From: Streptomyces abyssalis
GTDB lineage: Bacteria > Actinomycetota > Actinomycetes > Streptomycetales > Streptomycetaceae
Assembly (NCBI RefSeq): GCF_001751365.1
Contig: NZ_LJGT01000040.1
Span: 849,696-913,695 of the forward strand
Reading direction: 5' to 3'
Length of the DNA stretch: 64,000 bases
A model generated the notes under the pieces. The model made no database searches, was not told the DNA's origin, and was given only the letters and a program-made list of their open reading frames with translations. Positions within the stretch are counted from its first letter, which is position 1. Each line of letters starts with the position of its first letter. Below, one piece after another: positions 43,247-51,816 of this stretch. Both the position numbers and the translations under genes were made by a program.

Positions 43247-44302
43247 ATGAGAGCCGCTGTATTCCACGGCAGGCGCGACGTCCGCGTCCAGGAGTGGCCC
43301 GCCCCTGCCGCCCCGGGGCCCGGGGAGATCCAGCTCGCCGTGGTGCGCGCGGGCATCTGCGGCACCGACGTCGAGGAGTACGCCTCCGGCCCGCACCTCA
43401 TCCCGCTGTCCGAGCCGCACTTCGCGAGCGGTCACCAAGGCCCGCTGGTCATCGGCCACGAGATGGTCGGCGAGGTCGTCGCGACCGGCCCCGGCGTCGA
43501 CGCCTTCACCGCAGGTGACCTGGTCGTTCCGGGCTCCGGGGTCTCGTGCGGGGAATGCCGCTGGTGCGAGCAGGGGCGGACCAACGTCTGCGGGCGGTAC
43601 TACACGCTCGGGCTGCACGTGGACGGCGGACTCGCCGAGCTGGTCAACGTCCCGGCCGGGATCAGCCGTTCGGTGGGCGGGCTCGCCCCTGATGTCGCGA
43701 TCATGGCGCAGCCGCTCGCCGTGGCGATGCGGGCGGTACGCGGTATCGCGCCCGAGCCGGGCAGAACCGTCGTCGTGATCGGCCTGGGCAGCATCGGATC
43801 GCTGGCGGTGGCCGCCTGCGCGGCCCGGGGAGTCGAGACCATCGGCGTCGACATCTCGGCCGCCCGGCGGGAGACAGGACGCCGTGCGGGCGCGGGGCTG
43901 CTCGTCGACGCCTCCCGTGAGGACGCGGCCACCGCGATCAGAGCGGCAACCGACGGGGCCGGTGCGGACGTGGTGATCGAGGCCTCGGGAGCGACCGCCG
44001 GACTGGAGACGGCGATGAACGCGGTCTGCCGGGGCGGGCACATCCGCCTGGTCGGCCTCCACCGCGACCCCTCGCCGCTCGACCTGACCCGGCTGGTCCT
44101 GGAGGAGATCACGCTTGACACCTCGAAGGTCCACGTCTGTGCTCAGGACCTCCCTCAGGCCCTGGCTCTGCTCACCGCGCACCCGGAGATCGCCACGTCC
44201 GCGCTCGACGAGGTGATCTCGCTGGGCAGGCTCGTCCCCGACGGCCTCGAACGCATCGAGCGAGGGGACGCCACGGGCAAGATCGTCGTCCGCCTCCCGT
44301 AG
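43247..44302 (+). CDS. Zinc-dependent alcohol dehydrogenase (MDR family)
   Basis: A 351-residue medium-chain dehydrogenase preceded by AAGGAG. Catalytic zinc ligands appear as AGICGTDVEEY (Cys) and VIGHEMVGEV (His-Glu). Structural zinc ligands are in CGECRWCEQGRTNVCGRY. The Rossmann motif is VVVIGLGSIGSLAVAAC with an acidic IGVDIS suggesting NAD(H). The type resembles butanediol/threonine dehydrogenases. It probably interconverts an aldehyde or ketone with an alcohol, for example an aldehyde released by the LuxC-like reductases. It is the last gene of the plus-strand operon. Confidence 0.88.
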   Translation: MRAAVFHGRRDVRVQEWPAPAAPGPGEIQLAVVRAGICGTDVEEYASGPHLIPLSEPHFASGHQGPLVIGHEMVGEVVATGPGVDAFTAGDLVVPGSGVSCGECRWCEQGRTNVCGRYYTLGLHVDGGLAELVNVPAGISRSVGGLAPDVAIMAQPLAVAMRAVRGIAPEPGRTVVVIGLGSIGSLAVAACAARGVETIGVDISAARRETGRRAGAGLLVDASREDAATAIRAATDGAGADVVIEASGATAGLETAMNAVCRGGHIRLVGLHRDPSPLDLTRLVLEEITLDTSKVHVCAQDLPQALALLTAHPEIATSALDEVISLGRLVPDGLERIERGDATGKIVVRLP

Positions 44303-44317
44303 CCGGCGGACGTCCGG

Positions 44318-44351
44318 CCGGGGCCTGAGAACGCAACTCCTCAGGTCCCGG
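44318..44351. terminator. Terminator between convergent genes
   Basis: Arms 44318-44329 and 44340-44351 (CCGGGGCCTGAG with its near-complement, one G-U pair) enclose a 10-base loop. The hairpin lies between the dehydrogenase gene and the convergent GlxA gene and overlaps the latter's stop codon. Confidence 0.6.
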
Positions 44352-45345
44352 CGATGAGACTCTCCGAGACACCCCGGAACGTACTGCGGTAGGCACTCGG
44401 AGAAACACCCACAGCGGCATGCAGATGCTGACGCAGTGAAGCAGCTGTTCCGAAACCCGCATCCGCGGCGACCACGTCCACGGAGAGTTCCGTCTCCTCA
44501 AGCAGCTGCCGTGCACGCTCGACGCGCTGCCGGGTAAGCCACTGCATCGGCGTGATCCCGAGTTCCTCGCGGAAGCGCCGGTTGAAGGTGCGGATGCTCA
44601 TCGATGCCTGACCGGCCAGCTCCCCCAGGGTGAGAGGGCGGCCGAGGTGCTCCAGGGCCCATCTGCGGGCCGCGCCGGTGGAGGACGTGCCCGCCTCCGG
44701 CACCGGGCGCTGGATGAACTGGGCTTGCCCGCCCTCCCGGTAGGGCGGGACCACCGAGCGCCGGGCGATGTCGTTCGCGACCGCGGCCCCGTGATCGTTA
44801 CGGATCATGTGCAGGCACAGGTCCATCCCCGCGGCGCATCCGGCCGAGGTGAGTACGCCCTCGTCCTCGGTGTAGAGGACGTCGGGGTCCAGATCGACGT
44901 CCGGGAAGAGCTCTCTGAACTGGCCCGCCCGCCTCCAGTGCGTCGTCGCCCGGCGGCCGTCGAGCAGGCCGGCGGCGGCCAGCACAAATGCCCCCGTACA
45001 GATCGAGGCGATCCGGGTGCCCGCCGGGATGCGGTCGAAGGCGTCGGTCAGCGGCTCGTCCAGATGGGGCGTCCGGCGGTCGTAGTCCTCATCCGATGCC
45101 GTGACGATCACGGTTTCCGCCTCCGAGAGGGCTTCGGGACCGTTGCGGACGATCATGCTGAAGTCCGTGTTCGTCCGCACCTCGCCAGGGGTGAAGGTAC
45201 AGGTCACGACCTCATACAGCCGCCGCCCCTCCGAAGACTCGGCGTCGCCGAAGGCCTGATGCACGATGCCCAGCTCGATCGGCAGCTGCCCTTGGCGGAC
45301 GAGTACGGCGATCCGGTGCCGACCGGAGTTCCCGAAAACAGCCAT
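44341..45345 (-). CDS. GlxA-type AraC-family regulator
   Basis: A 334-residue regulator. Residues of about 10-180 form a DJ-1/PfpI-like ligand domain with the nucleophile-elbow-like ASICTGAFVLAAAGLL. The C-terminal 100 residues carry two AraC helix-turn-helix units (LTLGELAGQASMSIRTFNRRFREELG and VDVVAADAGFGTAASLRQHLHAAVG). The frame extends upstream to 46338, but the ATG at 45345 gives family length and leaves 70 bases to the divergent MFS gene. It probably controls that MFS gene and the following cyclase gene, perhaps in response to a pathway metabolite. Confidence 0.85.
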   Translation of the reverse strand: MAVFGNSGRHRIAVLVRQGQLPIELGIVHQAFGDAESSEGRRLYEVVTCTFTPGEVRTNTDFSMIVRNGPEALSEAETVIVTASDEDYDRRTPHLDEPLTDAFDRIPAGTRIASICTGAFVLAAAGLLDGRRATTHWRRAGQFRELFPDVDLDPDVLYTEDEGVLTSAGCAAGMDLCLHMIRNDHGAAVANDIARRSVVPPYREGGQAQFIQRPVPEAGTSSTGAARRWALEHLGRPLTLGELAGQASMSIRTFNRRFREELGITPMQWLTRQRVERARQLLEETELSVDVVAADAGFGTAASLRQHLHAAVGVSPSAYRSTFRGVSESLIAGT

Positions 45346-45415
45346 GGCCAAAGTCTTGCACAGCTTGGCCATCTGGCCACTGGTTGGGGGAGAGCGGATC
45401 TCGCACGATGCATGC

Positions 45416-46735
45416 ATGGTTAAGACTTCGAAGGCCGTGCCGGACGCCCCCGGGAGGCATGAGGACACCGCGACGCGCCGGCCCGGCGTGCACCAGGCAT
45501 GGTGGGTCCTGGCCGTCGCCCTCCTGGTGATCACCGCCTCCAACGCCTCGCTCGCGATGCCCGGAGTGCTGACCGAGCCGCTGCACGAGGAGTTCGACTG
45601 GTCGCGCGGCACGATCGGCTTCGCCGCCTCCGTCAACCTGCTGTTCTTCGGACTGACCGCGCCGTTCTCCGCGGCACTGATGGACCGCTTCGGCATCCGC
45701 CGCGTCGTCGTGGGCGCCCTGGGCTTGATCGGCGCGGGCGCGGCCCTGACCACGGTCATGACCCAGCCCTGGCAACTGGCGCTGTACTGGGGCTTGCTGA
45801 TCGGCCTGGGCAGCGGCTCCATGGCGACCACGTTCGCCGCCACCGTCGCCAACCGATGGTTCGTCAGGCGACGCGGACTGGTCACCGGGCTGCTCGGCGG
45901 AGCGGCCCACCTCGGACAGCTGATCTTCCTGCCGGGGCTCGCGTGGATCGTCGAGCACTTCGCATGGCGCCCAGGTGTCGTGACGCTGGCCCTGGCGGCG
46001 CTCGTCATGGTGCCGCTGGTCTGTCTGATGCTTCGGGACCACCCCGCGGATCTGGGTCTGAAGCCGTACGGGGCAGCGGAGTTCACCCCGAAACCAGCCC
46101 CAGTGCCAGGTGCGGCCCGGCGCGCGGTGCGAGTGCTGATCGATGCCGCCCGGACACGGCCGTTCTGGCTGCTCGTCGGCACGTTCATGATCTGCGGTGC
46201 GACGACCAACGGCATCCAGTTCGTCCATTTCACCCCTGCCGCGCACGACCACGGCATGCCGCTGACCGTCGCGTCCTCGCTGCTGGCCGCGATCGGGATC
46301 TTCTCCTTCGCCGGCACGATCGCCTCCGGCTGGCTCACCGACCGCCTCGACCCTCGGTGGCTTCTCGCCGGCTACTACTCACTGCGCGGCTTGACGCTGG
46401 TCCTCCTGCCGCTGGTGATGACGCCCGACGTCGGACTGCCGATACTCGCCTTCGTCGTCGTGTACGGCCTGATCGATGTCGCCACCGTGCCCCCGACGAT
46501 CGCACTGTGCCGGGAGCGGTACGGGCTGAAGGACAGCCCCATCGTCTTCGGCTGGGTCACCGCCTCCCACCAGCTGGGCGCCGGCCTCATGGCAGTTGGC
46601 GGCGGCATGGCGCGCGACACGTTCGGCTCCTACACCCCGGTGTGGATGGCGGCCGGGGGAATCTGCGCGACGGCGGCACTGATGGTGACGCTGGTGAGGC
46701 ATCCGGCGCCCGCGGGGCCGCCGCGCTCTCCCTGA
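45416..46735 (+). CDS. MFS transporter (monocarboxylate-like)
   Basis: A 439-residue major-facilitator protein, divergent from the GlxA regulator. It opens HQAWWVLAVALLVITASNASLAMPGVLTEPLHEEFDWSRGTIGFAASVN, typical of the oxalate/monocarboxylate (MCT/OFA-like) branch with the DWSR signature, and has LMDRFGIRRVVV in loop 2-3. Such proteins often import or export small organic acids. The start at 45416 has no good ribosome site, and the upstream frame is open. It pairs with the downstream cyclase gene as a small transport-plus-hydrolase unit that may be separate from the main pathway. Confidence 0.85.
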   Translation: MVKTSKAVPDAPGRHEDTATRRPGVHQAWWVLAVALLVITASNASLAMPGVLTEPLHEEFDWSRGTIGFAASVNLLFFGLTAPFSAALMDRFGIRRVVVGALGLIGAGAALTTVMTQPWQLALYWGLLIGLGSGSMATTFAATVANRWFVRRRGLVTGLLGGAAHLGQLIFLPGLAWIVEHFAWRPGVVTLALAALVMVPLVCLMLRDHPADLGLKPYGAAEFTPKPAPVPGAARRAVRVLIDAARTRPFWLLVGTFMICGATTNGIQFVHFTPAAHDHGMPLTVASSLLAAIGIFSFAGTIASGWLTDRLDPRWLLAGYYSLRGLTLVLLPLVMTPDVGLPILAFVVVYGLIDVATVPPTIALCRERYGLKDSPIVFGWVTASHQLGAGLMAVGGGMARDTFGSYTPVWMAAGGICATAALMVTLVRHPAPAGPPRSP

Positions 46736-46828
46736 CACGGCGCGGACGACGGCGCCTGTGACGCTCCCGGGCCGAACCCGCTTCCAGACATCACACACAG
46801 CGCATCCGACATGAGGAGAGGAACACCG

Positions 46829-47551
46829 ATGGCGAACAAATCACTCTCGCCGCGCGTGACCGGGGCGTTCACCTCGGGCGCAGCGGGCGCCGCGTTCGTT
46901 GATCTCAGCCACGAGATCACTTCAGGCTCGACCGCCTACCCCGGGCTGCCCCAGCCCGAGCTCACCCCGTACCTCACCCACGAGCAGTCCCGCGAACTGT
47001 ACGACGACGGCTACCAGTTCCACACCGGGCAGCTGCGCCTGGTGGGCCAGACGGGAACGTATCTGGACACGCCCTTCCATCCGTTCCCCGACGGCTACGA
47101 CCTCTCCCGCCTCGACCTGCGGCGGGTGGCGAACGTACCCGCGACCGTCGTCGAGACGGAGGAACAGGAGATTCCCGCGGACTACTTCCTCAAGGCGGAC
47201 AAGCTGTCGGGACGAGCCGTACTCATCCGGACCGGGTGGTCCCGGTACTGGGGAACGGACACCTACGGGAACGGCCGCCACCCTTACTTGTCGGCTGAGG
47301 CCGCGCAGCTCCTCGCGGATGCCGGGGCGTCCGTGGTGGGAATCGACTCACTCGACATCGACGGCACCCACACCCGCGCACGGCCGGCCCACCACGCGCT
47401 CCTGGGCGCGGGTATCCCGGTCGTGAAGCACCTGACGTCTCTTGACCGGCTTCCGGTCCAGGGCGCGAAGTTCACGGCGGTTCCGGTCAAGGTCAGCGGC
47501 CTCGGCACTCTTCCCGTGCGGGCCTTCGCGACGTGGCCGAGGTGGTCCTGA
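46829..47551 (+). CDS. Cyclase-family hydrolase 2
   Basis: A 240-residue cyclase/kynurenine-formamidase-like protein behind GAGGAGAGG. It opens AAFVDLSHEITSGSTAYPGLPQPEL, as in the family. The metal motif HxGTHxDxPxH reads VGQTGTYLDTPFHPFPDG, with the two histidines replaced by Gln and Tyr while Asp and the last His remain. The later VVGIDSLDIDG resembles the family's second active-site strand. Variant members with TY-D-PFH exist, so it may still bind a metal in another way. Substrate unknown. It shares little sequence with cyclase 1 in the same cluster. Confidence 0.75.
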   Translation: MANKSLSPRVTGAFTSGAAGAAFVDLSHEITSGSTAYPGLPQPELTPYLTHEQSRELYDDGYQFHTGQLRLVGQTGTYLDTPFHPFPDGYDLSRLDLRRVANVPATVVETEEQEIPADYFLKADKLSGRAVLIRTGWSRYWGTDTYGNGRHPYLSAEAAQLLADAGASVVGIDSLDIDGTHTRARPAHHALLGAGIPVVKHLTSLDRLPVQGAKFTAVPVKVSGLGTLPVRAFATWPRWS

Positions 47552-47589
47552 GTCAGGGCCGGCCGGGCGAGTGCCCGGCCGGCCCTGAC
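47552..47589. terminator. Bidirectional terminator, 17-bp perfect stem
   Basis: Perfect arms at 47552-47568 and 47573-47589 with a four-base loop lie directly after the cyclase stop and 12 bases before the convergent methyltransferase stop. Confidence 0.85.
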
Positions 47590-47600
47590 CCGACTCGTGG

Positions 47601-48329
47601 TCACGCCGGATCGCTCACCTCGATCAGCAGGTACTCCGACTCGGCCATGTCGGTGCCGTCCTGGATCGTCTGGCGCCGCACGATCCGCAGGCTGCGCCGG
47701 GTCTCTTCGGCGAGACGGTAAAGGCCGGGCAGATCGCCCTTGGTGCTGCTGAAGAACAGCAGCACCGAGCCGTTCTCCGTGGTCCACTTCGGGGCTTCCT
47801 CCAGGAAACGGCGGTGGGCCACGTACCCGGGGTCCAGGAACGCATGTTCGTGCACCGACTCGAACTTGTGGTCCCCGGGAGCCCAGATGAAGTTGGAGTT
47901 CCAGAAGATGACGTCGAACCGTTCGTCTTCGGCGAGCCCGTCGAACAGATCGCTCTGCCGCGTCGTGACCCGGCCGGAGACGCCGTGCCGTTCGGCGTTC
48001 AGCCTCGTGTTCTCCACGGCGTACGGGTTGATGTCGGCGCCGACGACCCGCTCGCAGCCCGCGAGCGCGGCCATCACACAGATCAAGCCCGTGCCGGATC
48101 CCATCTCCAGCATCGAGTCCCACTTGAACGGCCCCGGCGTCAGCAGGTCGAGGAAGTCCAGGGAGACGTTGGTCGAGGGCCGGTAGATCGGTGCGAACAC
48201 CTCGTCGAGGAGGTCCCACTCCTTGTCGTACAGGACGAATGTCCTGGGACGGTCCTCCCTTGTCACGTCGTTACCGCTGAGAGTCAGCGTTCGCTGGTAG
48301 TAGCTTTCCGGGCTTTCCTGCTGAGTCAT
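47601..48329 (-). CDS. PrmC/HemK-like SAM-dependent methyltransferase
   Basis: A 242-residue class I methyltransferase behind a very strong AGGAGG box. Motif I is MLEMGSGTGLICVMAAL (about residues 92-108), followed by VVGADINPYAVENTRLNAERHG. The NPPY-type motif of N-methyltransferases is replaced by FWNSNFIW at about residues 160-167, so the acceptor pocket is unlike PrmC. This variant occurs in small-molecule methyltransferases of natural-product clusters. It is the last gene on the minus strand, 590 bases after asparagine synthetase with a terminator between, so it may have its own promoter. Confidence 0.78.
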   Translation of the reverse strand: MTQQESPESYYQRTLTLSGNDVTREDRPRTFVLYDKEWDLLDEVFAPIYRPSTNVSLDFLDLLTPGPFKWDSMLEMGSGTGLICVMAALAGCERVVGADINPYAVENTRLNAERHGVSGRVTTRQSDLFDGLAEDERFDVIFWNSNFIWAPGDHKFESVHEHAFLDPGYVAHRRFLEEAPKWTTENGSVLLFFSSTKGDLPGLYRLAEETRRSLRIVRRQTIQDGTDMAESEYLLIEVSDPA

Positions 48330-48601
48330 CGAGACCTCCTTCAAAGGGCTTGCGGTCCGGTTCTGTTGATGTGCGACGGGGGAGAGAGATCCCCTGCCCG
48401 TCGCGGCCGGGCACGGCGTACACGCGAGGGCAACTGCCGCGCCCGGCACGGGAATCCGCCGGCCGAGCGGTCGGACAAGGACTTCCGGGGTGGTCTGCGC
48501 GCTCGGGACGAAGGGGGCCCGCGTGCTCGCCCCTGCGGGCACCTGATTCCGGCCCGGCGCCGCCGGATTGAGCCTCTCTCCGGGAAGTACGGATGCCTCA
48601 T
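48330..48601. other. Gap upstream of the methyltransferase gene
   Basis: No gene or aroA continuation is recognisable here in any frame. It holds the methyltransferase ribosome site (AGGAGG at 48334-48339 on the minus strand) and probably its promoter. Confidence 0.4.
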
Positions 48602-48859
48602 TCACATCATCGACTTCCACATACCGGGGAATCGGGGGAGCGTCTTGGAGGTGCCGGCTGTTCCAAGGCGTTGCAGCGCCTGCGTCATGAGCGAGGTGTC
48701 GCGGCTGCGCAGACCGCCCGAGATGCGGCTCGGGGATTGCGACACGGCAGCCAGGACGAGTGCCCGGTTCGTCATGCTCTTCGGTCCGGGCACCGGAACC
48801 CTCGCCCGGACCGGCTTCGAAGCTGTGGGAGCGGGCCAGAGTGCCGTCACCGGGGTCAC
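48602..48859 (-). pseudogene. N-terminal fragment of a canonical EPSP synthase (aroA remnant)
   Basis: The translation contains ALWPAPTASKPVRARVPVPG, then PKSMTNRALVLAAV, then RISGGLRSRDTSLMTQALQRLG. This is the N-terminus of actinobacterial 5-enolpyruvylshikimate-3-phosphate synthase (usual motif PGSKSxTNRALVLAAL, LRSRDTLLM, AL--LG) over about 70 residues. After LG the similarity stops, and the rest of the enzyme (GNAGT motif onward) is absent from this position and from the other frames up to the methyltransferase. The first Ser of GSKS is Pro. It is a truncated relic, distinct from the two divergent EPSPS-like genes upstream. Confidence 0.75.
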
Positions 48860-48883
48860 CTTCCGTGGTTCGCCGGCTGAGGC

Positions 48884-48917
48884 GTGGGGCCGGCCCCTGG
48901 CGGGGGACCGGCCCCAC
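48884..48917 (-). terminator. Terminator after asparagine synthetase
   Basis: Arms GTGGGGCCGG (48884-48893) and CCGGCCCCAC (48908-48917), with further CCCC/GGGG pairing inside the loop, follow the asnB-like stop by five bases and separate it from the aroA remnant. Confidence 0.75.
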
Positions 48918-48922
48918 GGGTC

Positions 48923-50452
48923 TCAGGAGATGAACTCGAAGTAGCCGTTGGGCGAGTAGTCGTAGCCCGCGCGCTTGTGGCGTTCCCGTGGCATCGGGTA
49001 GCCGGCGAGAAGGTACTGATGGAGGAAGAAGGCTCCCTCGGGTGTGTCGATGCCGATCGGCTGCCCGAGGGCCCGGTCGTAGTCGTCCCGCTGCAGGGCG
49101 TGGTCGACCAGGGTGGTCTTCAGTCCGCTTCCGTCAGGCATACGGATCTTCGGCCTGTCGACGAGGTACGAGGGCAGCCGGTCCCGGAAGGCTTCCCGGA
49201 GCAGCCACTTGTCCGTGCCCCCGCGAAGCTTCTGGCTCATGGGCACGCGGTAGGCGTACTCCAGCAGGTGACGGTCCATGAACGGGACGCGGGTCTCGAC
49301 GGAATGCATCATGCTCGACCGGTCGACACGTTGGAGGTCGGTGCGGTGCAGGTTGTGCACCCGGTACCGCATGAGGTCACCGGGGTCCGGATGCTCCTTG
49401 AAGAGGTCGTATCCGGCCATGACTTCATCGCTTCCCTCCCCGCACAGTGCCAGTTTGAAGCCGTGCTCGCGGACCAGACGGAACGCGAAGTACCCGACGC
49501 AGGTGTCCATGGCGTCGATGGCCTCGAAGAACTCCGCTCCGGCGGCGATCCGCGGGATGACGTCGAACAGCTCACCGGTGGTGAGGCGGGAGACGATGTG
49601 CGGGATGCCTTCCTCGGCGCAGTACCGTTCAGCCACCTCCACGTCGGCCGAGCCCTCGAAGCCGATCGTCACGGCGGTCACATCGGGATGGTGGCGGCGG
49701 GCTGAATGCAGCACGGCGGCGCTGTCGATGCCGCCGCTGAAGGTCACGGCGACGGGCAGGTCGGTCTCGACCTGGTGCCGGACCGCGTCGTCGAAGAGCT
49801 GCCGGTAGGTCGCGACGGCTTCGTCGTCGCTCTGCCTGAGCGGACGGGGGTCGAGACGGAAGTACCGGTGAGGGACGCCGTTCTTGATGTACGTGCCGGG
49901 CTCGACGGTCCGGATGAGGCCGGGCTGCTTCAGCAGGGCCTTCTGCTCCGACGCGAAGTAGTAGGTCCCGTTCCACTCCGCGTAGTAGAGGGGCTTGATG
50001 CCGACGTGGTCCCGTGCGGCCAGTACGGAGCCGTCGCGTTCGTCATGGAGGACGAGGGCGAACATCCCGTTGAGTCGCTTGAGTCCCTCCGCGCCCCACT
50101 CGAGGTAGGTGTTCAGCACGACTTCCGTGTCCGATTCGGTGTGGAACCGGTGGCCGCATGCCATGAGTTCGTTCCTCAGGTCACGGAATCCGTACAGCTC
50201 GCCGTTGTAGGCGAGCCACACCTGCTGCCGGGCGTCGGTCTGCGGCTGGCGCGCCTTCGCCCGGTCGACGATGGCCAGCCGGTTCGTTCCCAGGGCCGCG
50301 CGAGGGCCGGCCCTCCTCTCCGCGAAGCACTCCGGGTCGCCCCTGTGGCGGATGCTCTCCAGCATCCCGAGGAGCTCCTGCTCGCGGGCCCGGGTTTCCC
50401 GCGGGCCGCTGCGGATGCCCGGGGGCGCGATGATGGCTGCTATTCCGCACAT
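48923..50452 (-). CDS. Asparagine synthetase-like amidotransferase
   Basis: A 509-residue glutamine-hydrolysing asparagine synthetase. It starts MCGIAAII, so Cys2 is the glutaminase nucleophile, with SIRHRGDPE, GTNRLAIVD and LAYNGELYG completing that domain. The synthetase domain has the PP-loop VTFSGGIDSAAVLHS (about residues 235-249) and LCGEGSDEVMAGYDLFKEHP. All motifs look active. In antibiotic clusters these enzymes often amidate a pathway carboxylate instead of aspartate. It follows EPSPS-like gene 1 by 16 bases on the minus strand, so it belongs to the RidA/EPSPS-like operon. Confidence 0.9.
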   Translation of the reverse strand: MCGIAAIIAPPGIRSGPRETRAREQELLGMLESIRHRGDPECFAERRAGPRAALGTNRLAIVDRAKARQPQTDARQQVWLAYNGELYGFRDLRNELMACGHRFHTESDTEVVLNTYLEWGAEGLKRLNGMFALVLHDERDGSVLAARDHVGIKPLYYAEWNGTYYFASEQKALLKQPGLIRTVEPGTYIKNGVPHRYFRLDPRPLRQSDDEAVATYRQLFDDAVRHQVETDLPVAVTFSGGIDSAAVLHSARRHHPDVTAVTIGFEGSADVEVAERYCAEEGIPHIVSRLTTGELFDVIPRIAAGAEFFEAIDAMDTCVGYFAFRLVREHGFKLALCGEGSDEVMAGYDLFKEHPDPGDLMRYRVHNLHRTDLQRVDRSSMMHSVETRVPFMDRHLLEYAYRVPMSQKLRGGTDKWLLREAFRDRLPSYLVDRPKIRMPDGSGLKTTLVDHALQRDDYDRALGQPIGIDTPEGAFFLHQYLLAGYPMPRERHKRAGYDYSPNGYFEFIS

Positions 50453-50468
50453 GGTCGTTGCTCCTCCC

Positions 50469-51770
50469 CTACGCGGTGACGGTGCCGCCGATGCGCTGCA
50501 GATGTTCGAAGAATCCGGGGTAGGTCTGGGCCACGTACTGGGGCTCGTTGATGGTGAGTCCTGAGCGGCTGCGGAGTGCCACGAGGCTCATGGCCATGAC
50601 GACGGCGTGGTCGTAGTGGCTGTCCACGGTGACGTTGCCCGGCACCCCTTCCGGGCTGCCGTGCACGATGAGTTCGTCGTGCCTCTCCTCGGATTCGATG
50701 CCCGCGTTCAGGAGTTCCTGCCGGAAGTCGCTGATGCGGTCGCACTCCTTGTAGCGGATGTGCTCGATGTTGTGGAAACGGCTCGTGCCGTCGGCGTGTG
50801 CGGCGAGAGCTGCGAGAGGAAGGACGGCGTCCGGTGCTTTGGCACCGTCGAAGTCGACAGGTGTGATCACTCCGCCCCCACGGACGTGGATGGTGGAGGT
50901 GCCGGCGTCCAAGGCGACCCCGGCCCGCCGGAGATGGTCCAGGACGCCGTCCAGTTCCTCCAGGCCGTTGTGTTCGACGTCGACGTCGGAGTCCACGGCG
51001 GCGGCGAGAGCAAGGAGGGCCGCCGTGCTGGCAGGGTCGCTGCCGACCTGGTGATGTCCGGGCTGGAAGCCCGTTCCGCGCGTCACGGCATAACGGGTCA
51101 GGTCGTGCGAGGTCTCCACCTGGATGCCCGCGTCCCGGAGGACGCTGAGCGTCGTGAGGACCGGCGCGGGCGCCTTGAGCTCGTCGGGAACCGTCACGGT
51201 GAGCGGTTCGTCGAGGAGCCCGCCCAGGTACAGGAGGCCACTGAGGAACTGGGAGCTCCGCCGGCTGTTGACGGCGACGTCGCCACCGTGGATGTCCGAA
51301 CCGTCCAGGGTGACGGGCAGCCGGCCCTCGTCGTCCGCGGTGGTGACACACACGCCCAGCGTGCGCAGCGCGTCCACCATCTCGCTGTTCCCCCTGCGGC
51401 CGAGGGACTGCGCGTAGGGCGTGACGAAGGTCGTCCGGCGCCGGACCGCGGTCGCGCCCATCAGCAGCCGCAGGACGATGCCCGAGTTGCCGGGGTCGAC
51501 GGTCACGCCGTCGCGCCAGCGCCGCGTCCCCGACAGGACCAGGCGCCCCGGTTCATCGCTCTCGATCTCGGCGCCCAGCCCGGCGCAGGCGTCGATCATG
51601 GCCCGTACGTTGTGGCTGGGGGCCACGTTGTCGATGCGACTGCGCCCGGGAGCGAGTGCCGCCGCGAGGACGGCCCGGGCCGAGTAACTCTTGGATGCCG
51701 GGGGCCGGATGGTGCCCTTGAGGTTCTGCGCGGGGTGGATGTGCAACGTCTTGTTCCGGAGGAAGCTCAT
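50469..51770 (-). CDS. EPSP synthase-like enolpyruvyl transferase 1, divergent active site
   Basis: A 433-residue EPSP synthase-fold protein behind GAGGAG. Compared by eye with E. coli AroA, it keeps Lys27-Ser28 and Arg32 (ASKSYSAR), Asn95 in GNSG, the Arg of RRGNSEM, Ser172-Ser173-Gln174, Asp314 (PDAVLPLA) and Lys341-Glu342 (YKECDR). It lacks the Arg of the DHR motif (Asp387-His388-Ala389) and the Lys near the C-terminus (Gln415 in AQTYPGFF), both PEP-binding in AroA. The general acid/base pair survives, so transfer chemistry may persist on an altered substrate. It sits next to a second, more divergent homologue. Confidence 0.88.
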   Translation of the reverse strand: MSFLRNKTLHIHPAQNLKGTIRPPASKSYSARAVLAAALAPGRSRIDNVAPSHNVRAMIDACAGLGAEIESDEPGRLVLSGTRRWRDGVTVDPGNSGIVLRLLMGATAVRRRTTFVTPYAQSLGRRGNSEMVDALRTLGVCVTTADDEGRLPVTLDGSDIHGGDVAVNSRRSSQFLSGLLYLGGLLDEPLTVTVPDELKAPAPVLTTLSVLRDAGIQVETSHDLTRYAVTRGTGFQPGHHQVGSDPASTAALLALAAAVDSDVDVEHNGLEELDGVLDHLRRAGVALDAGTSTIHVRGGGVITPVDFDGAKAPDAVLPLAALAAHADGTSRFHNIEHIRYKECDRISDFRQELLNAGIESEERHDELIVHGSPEGVPGNVTVDSHYDHAVVMAMSLVALRSRSGLTINEPQYVAQTYPGFFEHLQRIGGTVTA

Positions 51771-51816
51771 GACACTCCTCGGTAGAAGCTGTGCGGTGTG
51801 AGAGGGCCCAGCGGTT

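Noticed and set aside
45346..46338. N-terminal extension of the GlxA-type regulator
   Set aside because: It is antisense to the MFS gene, rich in Ser/Arg/Pro, and the family start lies at 45345.
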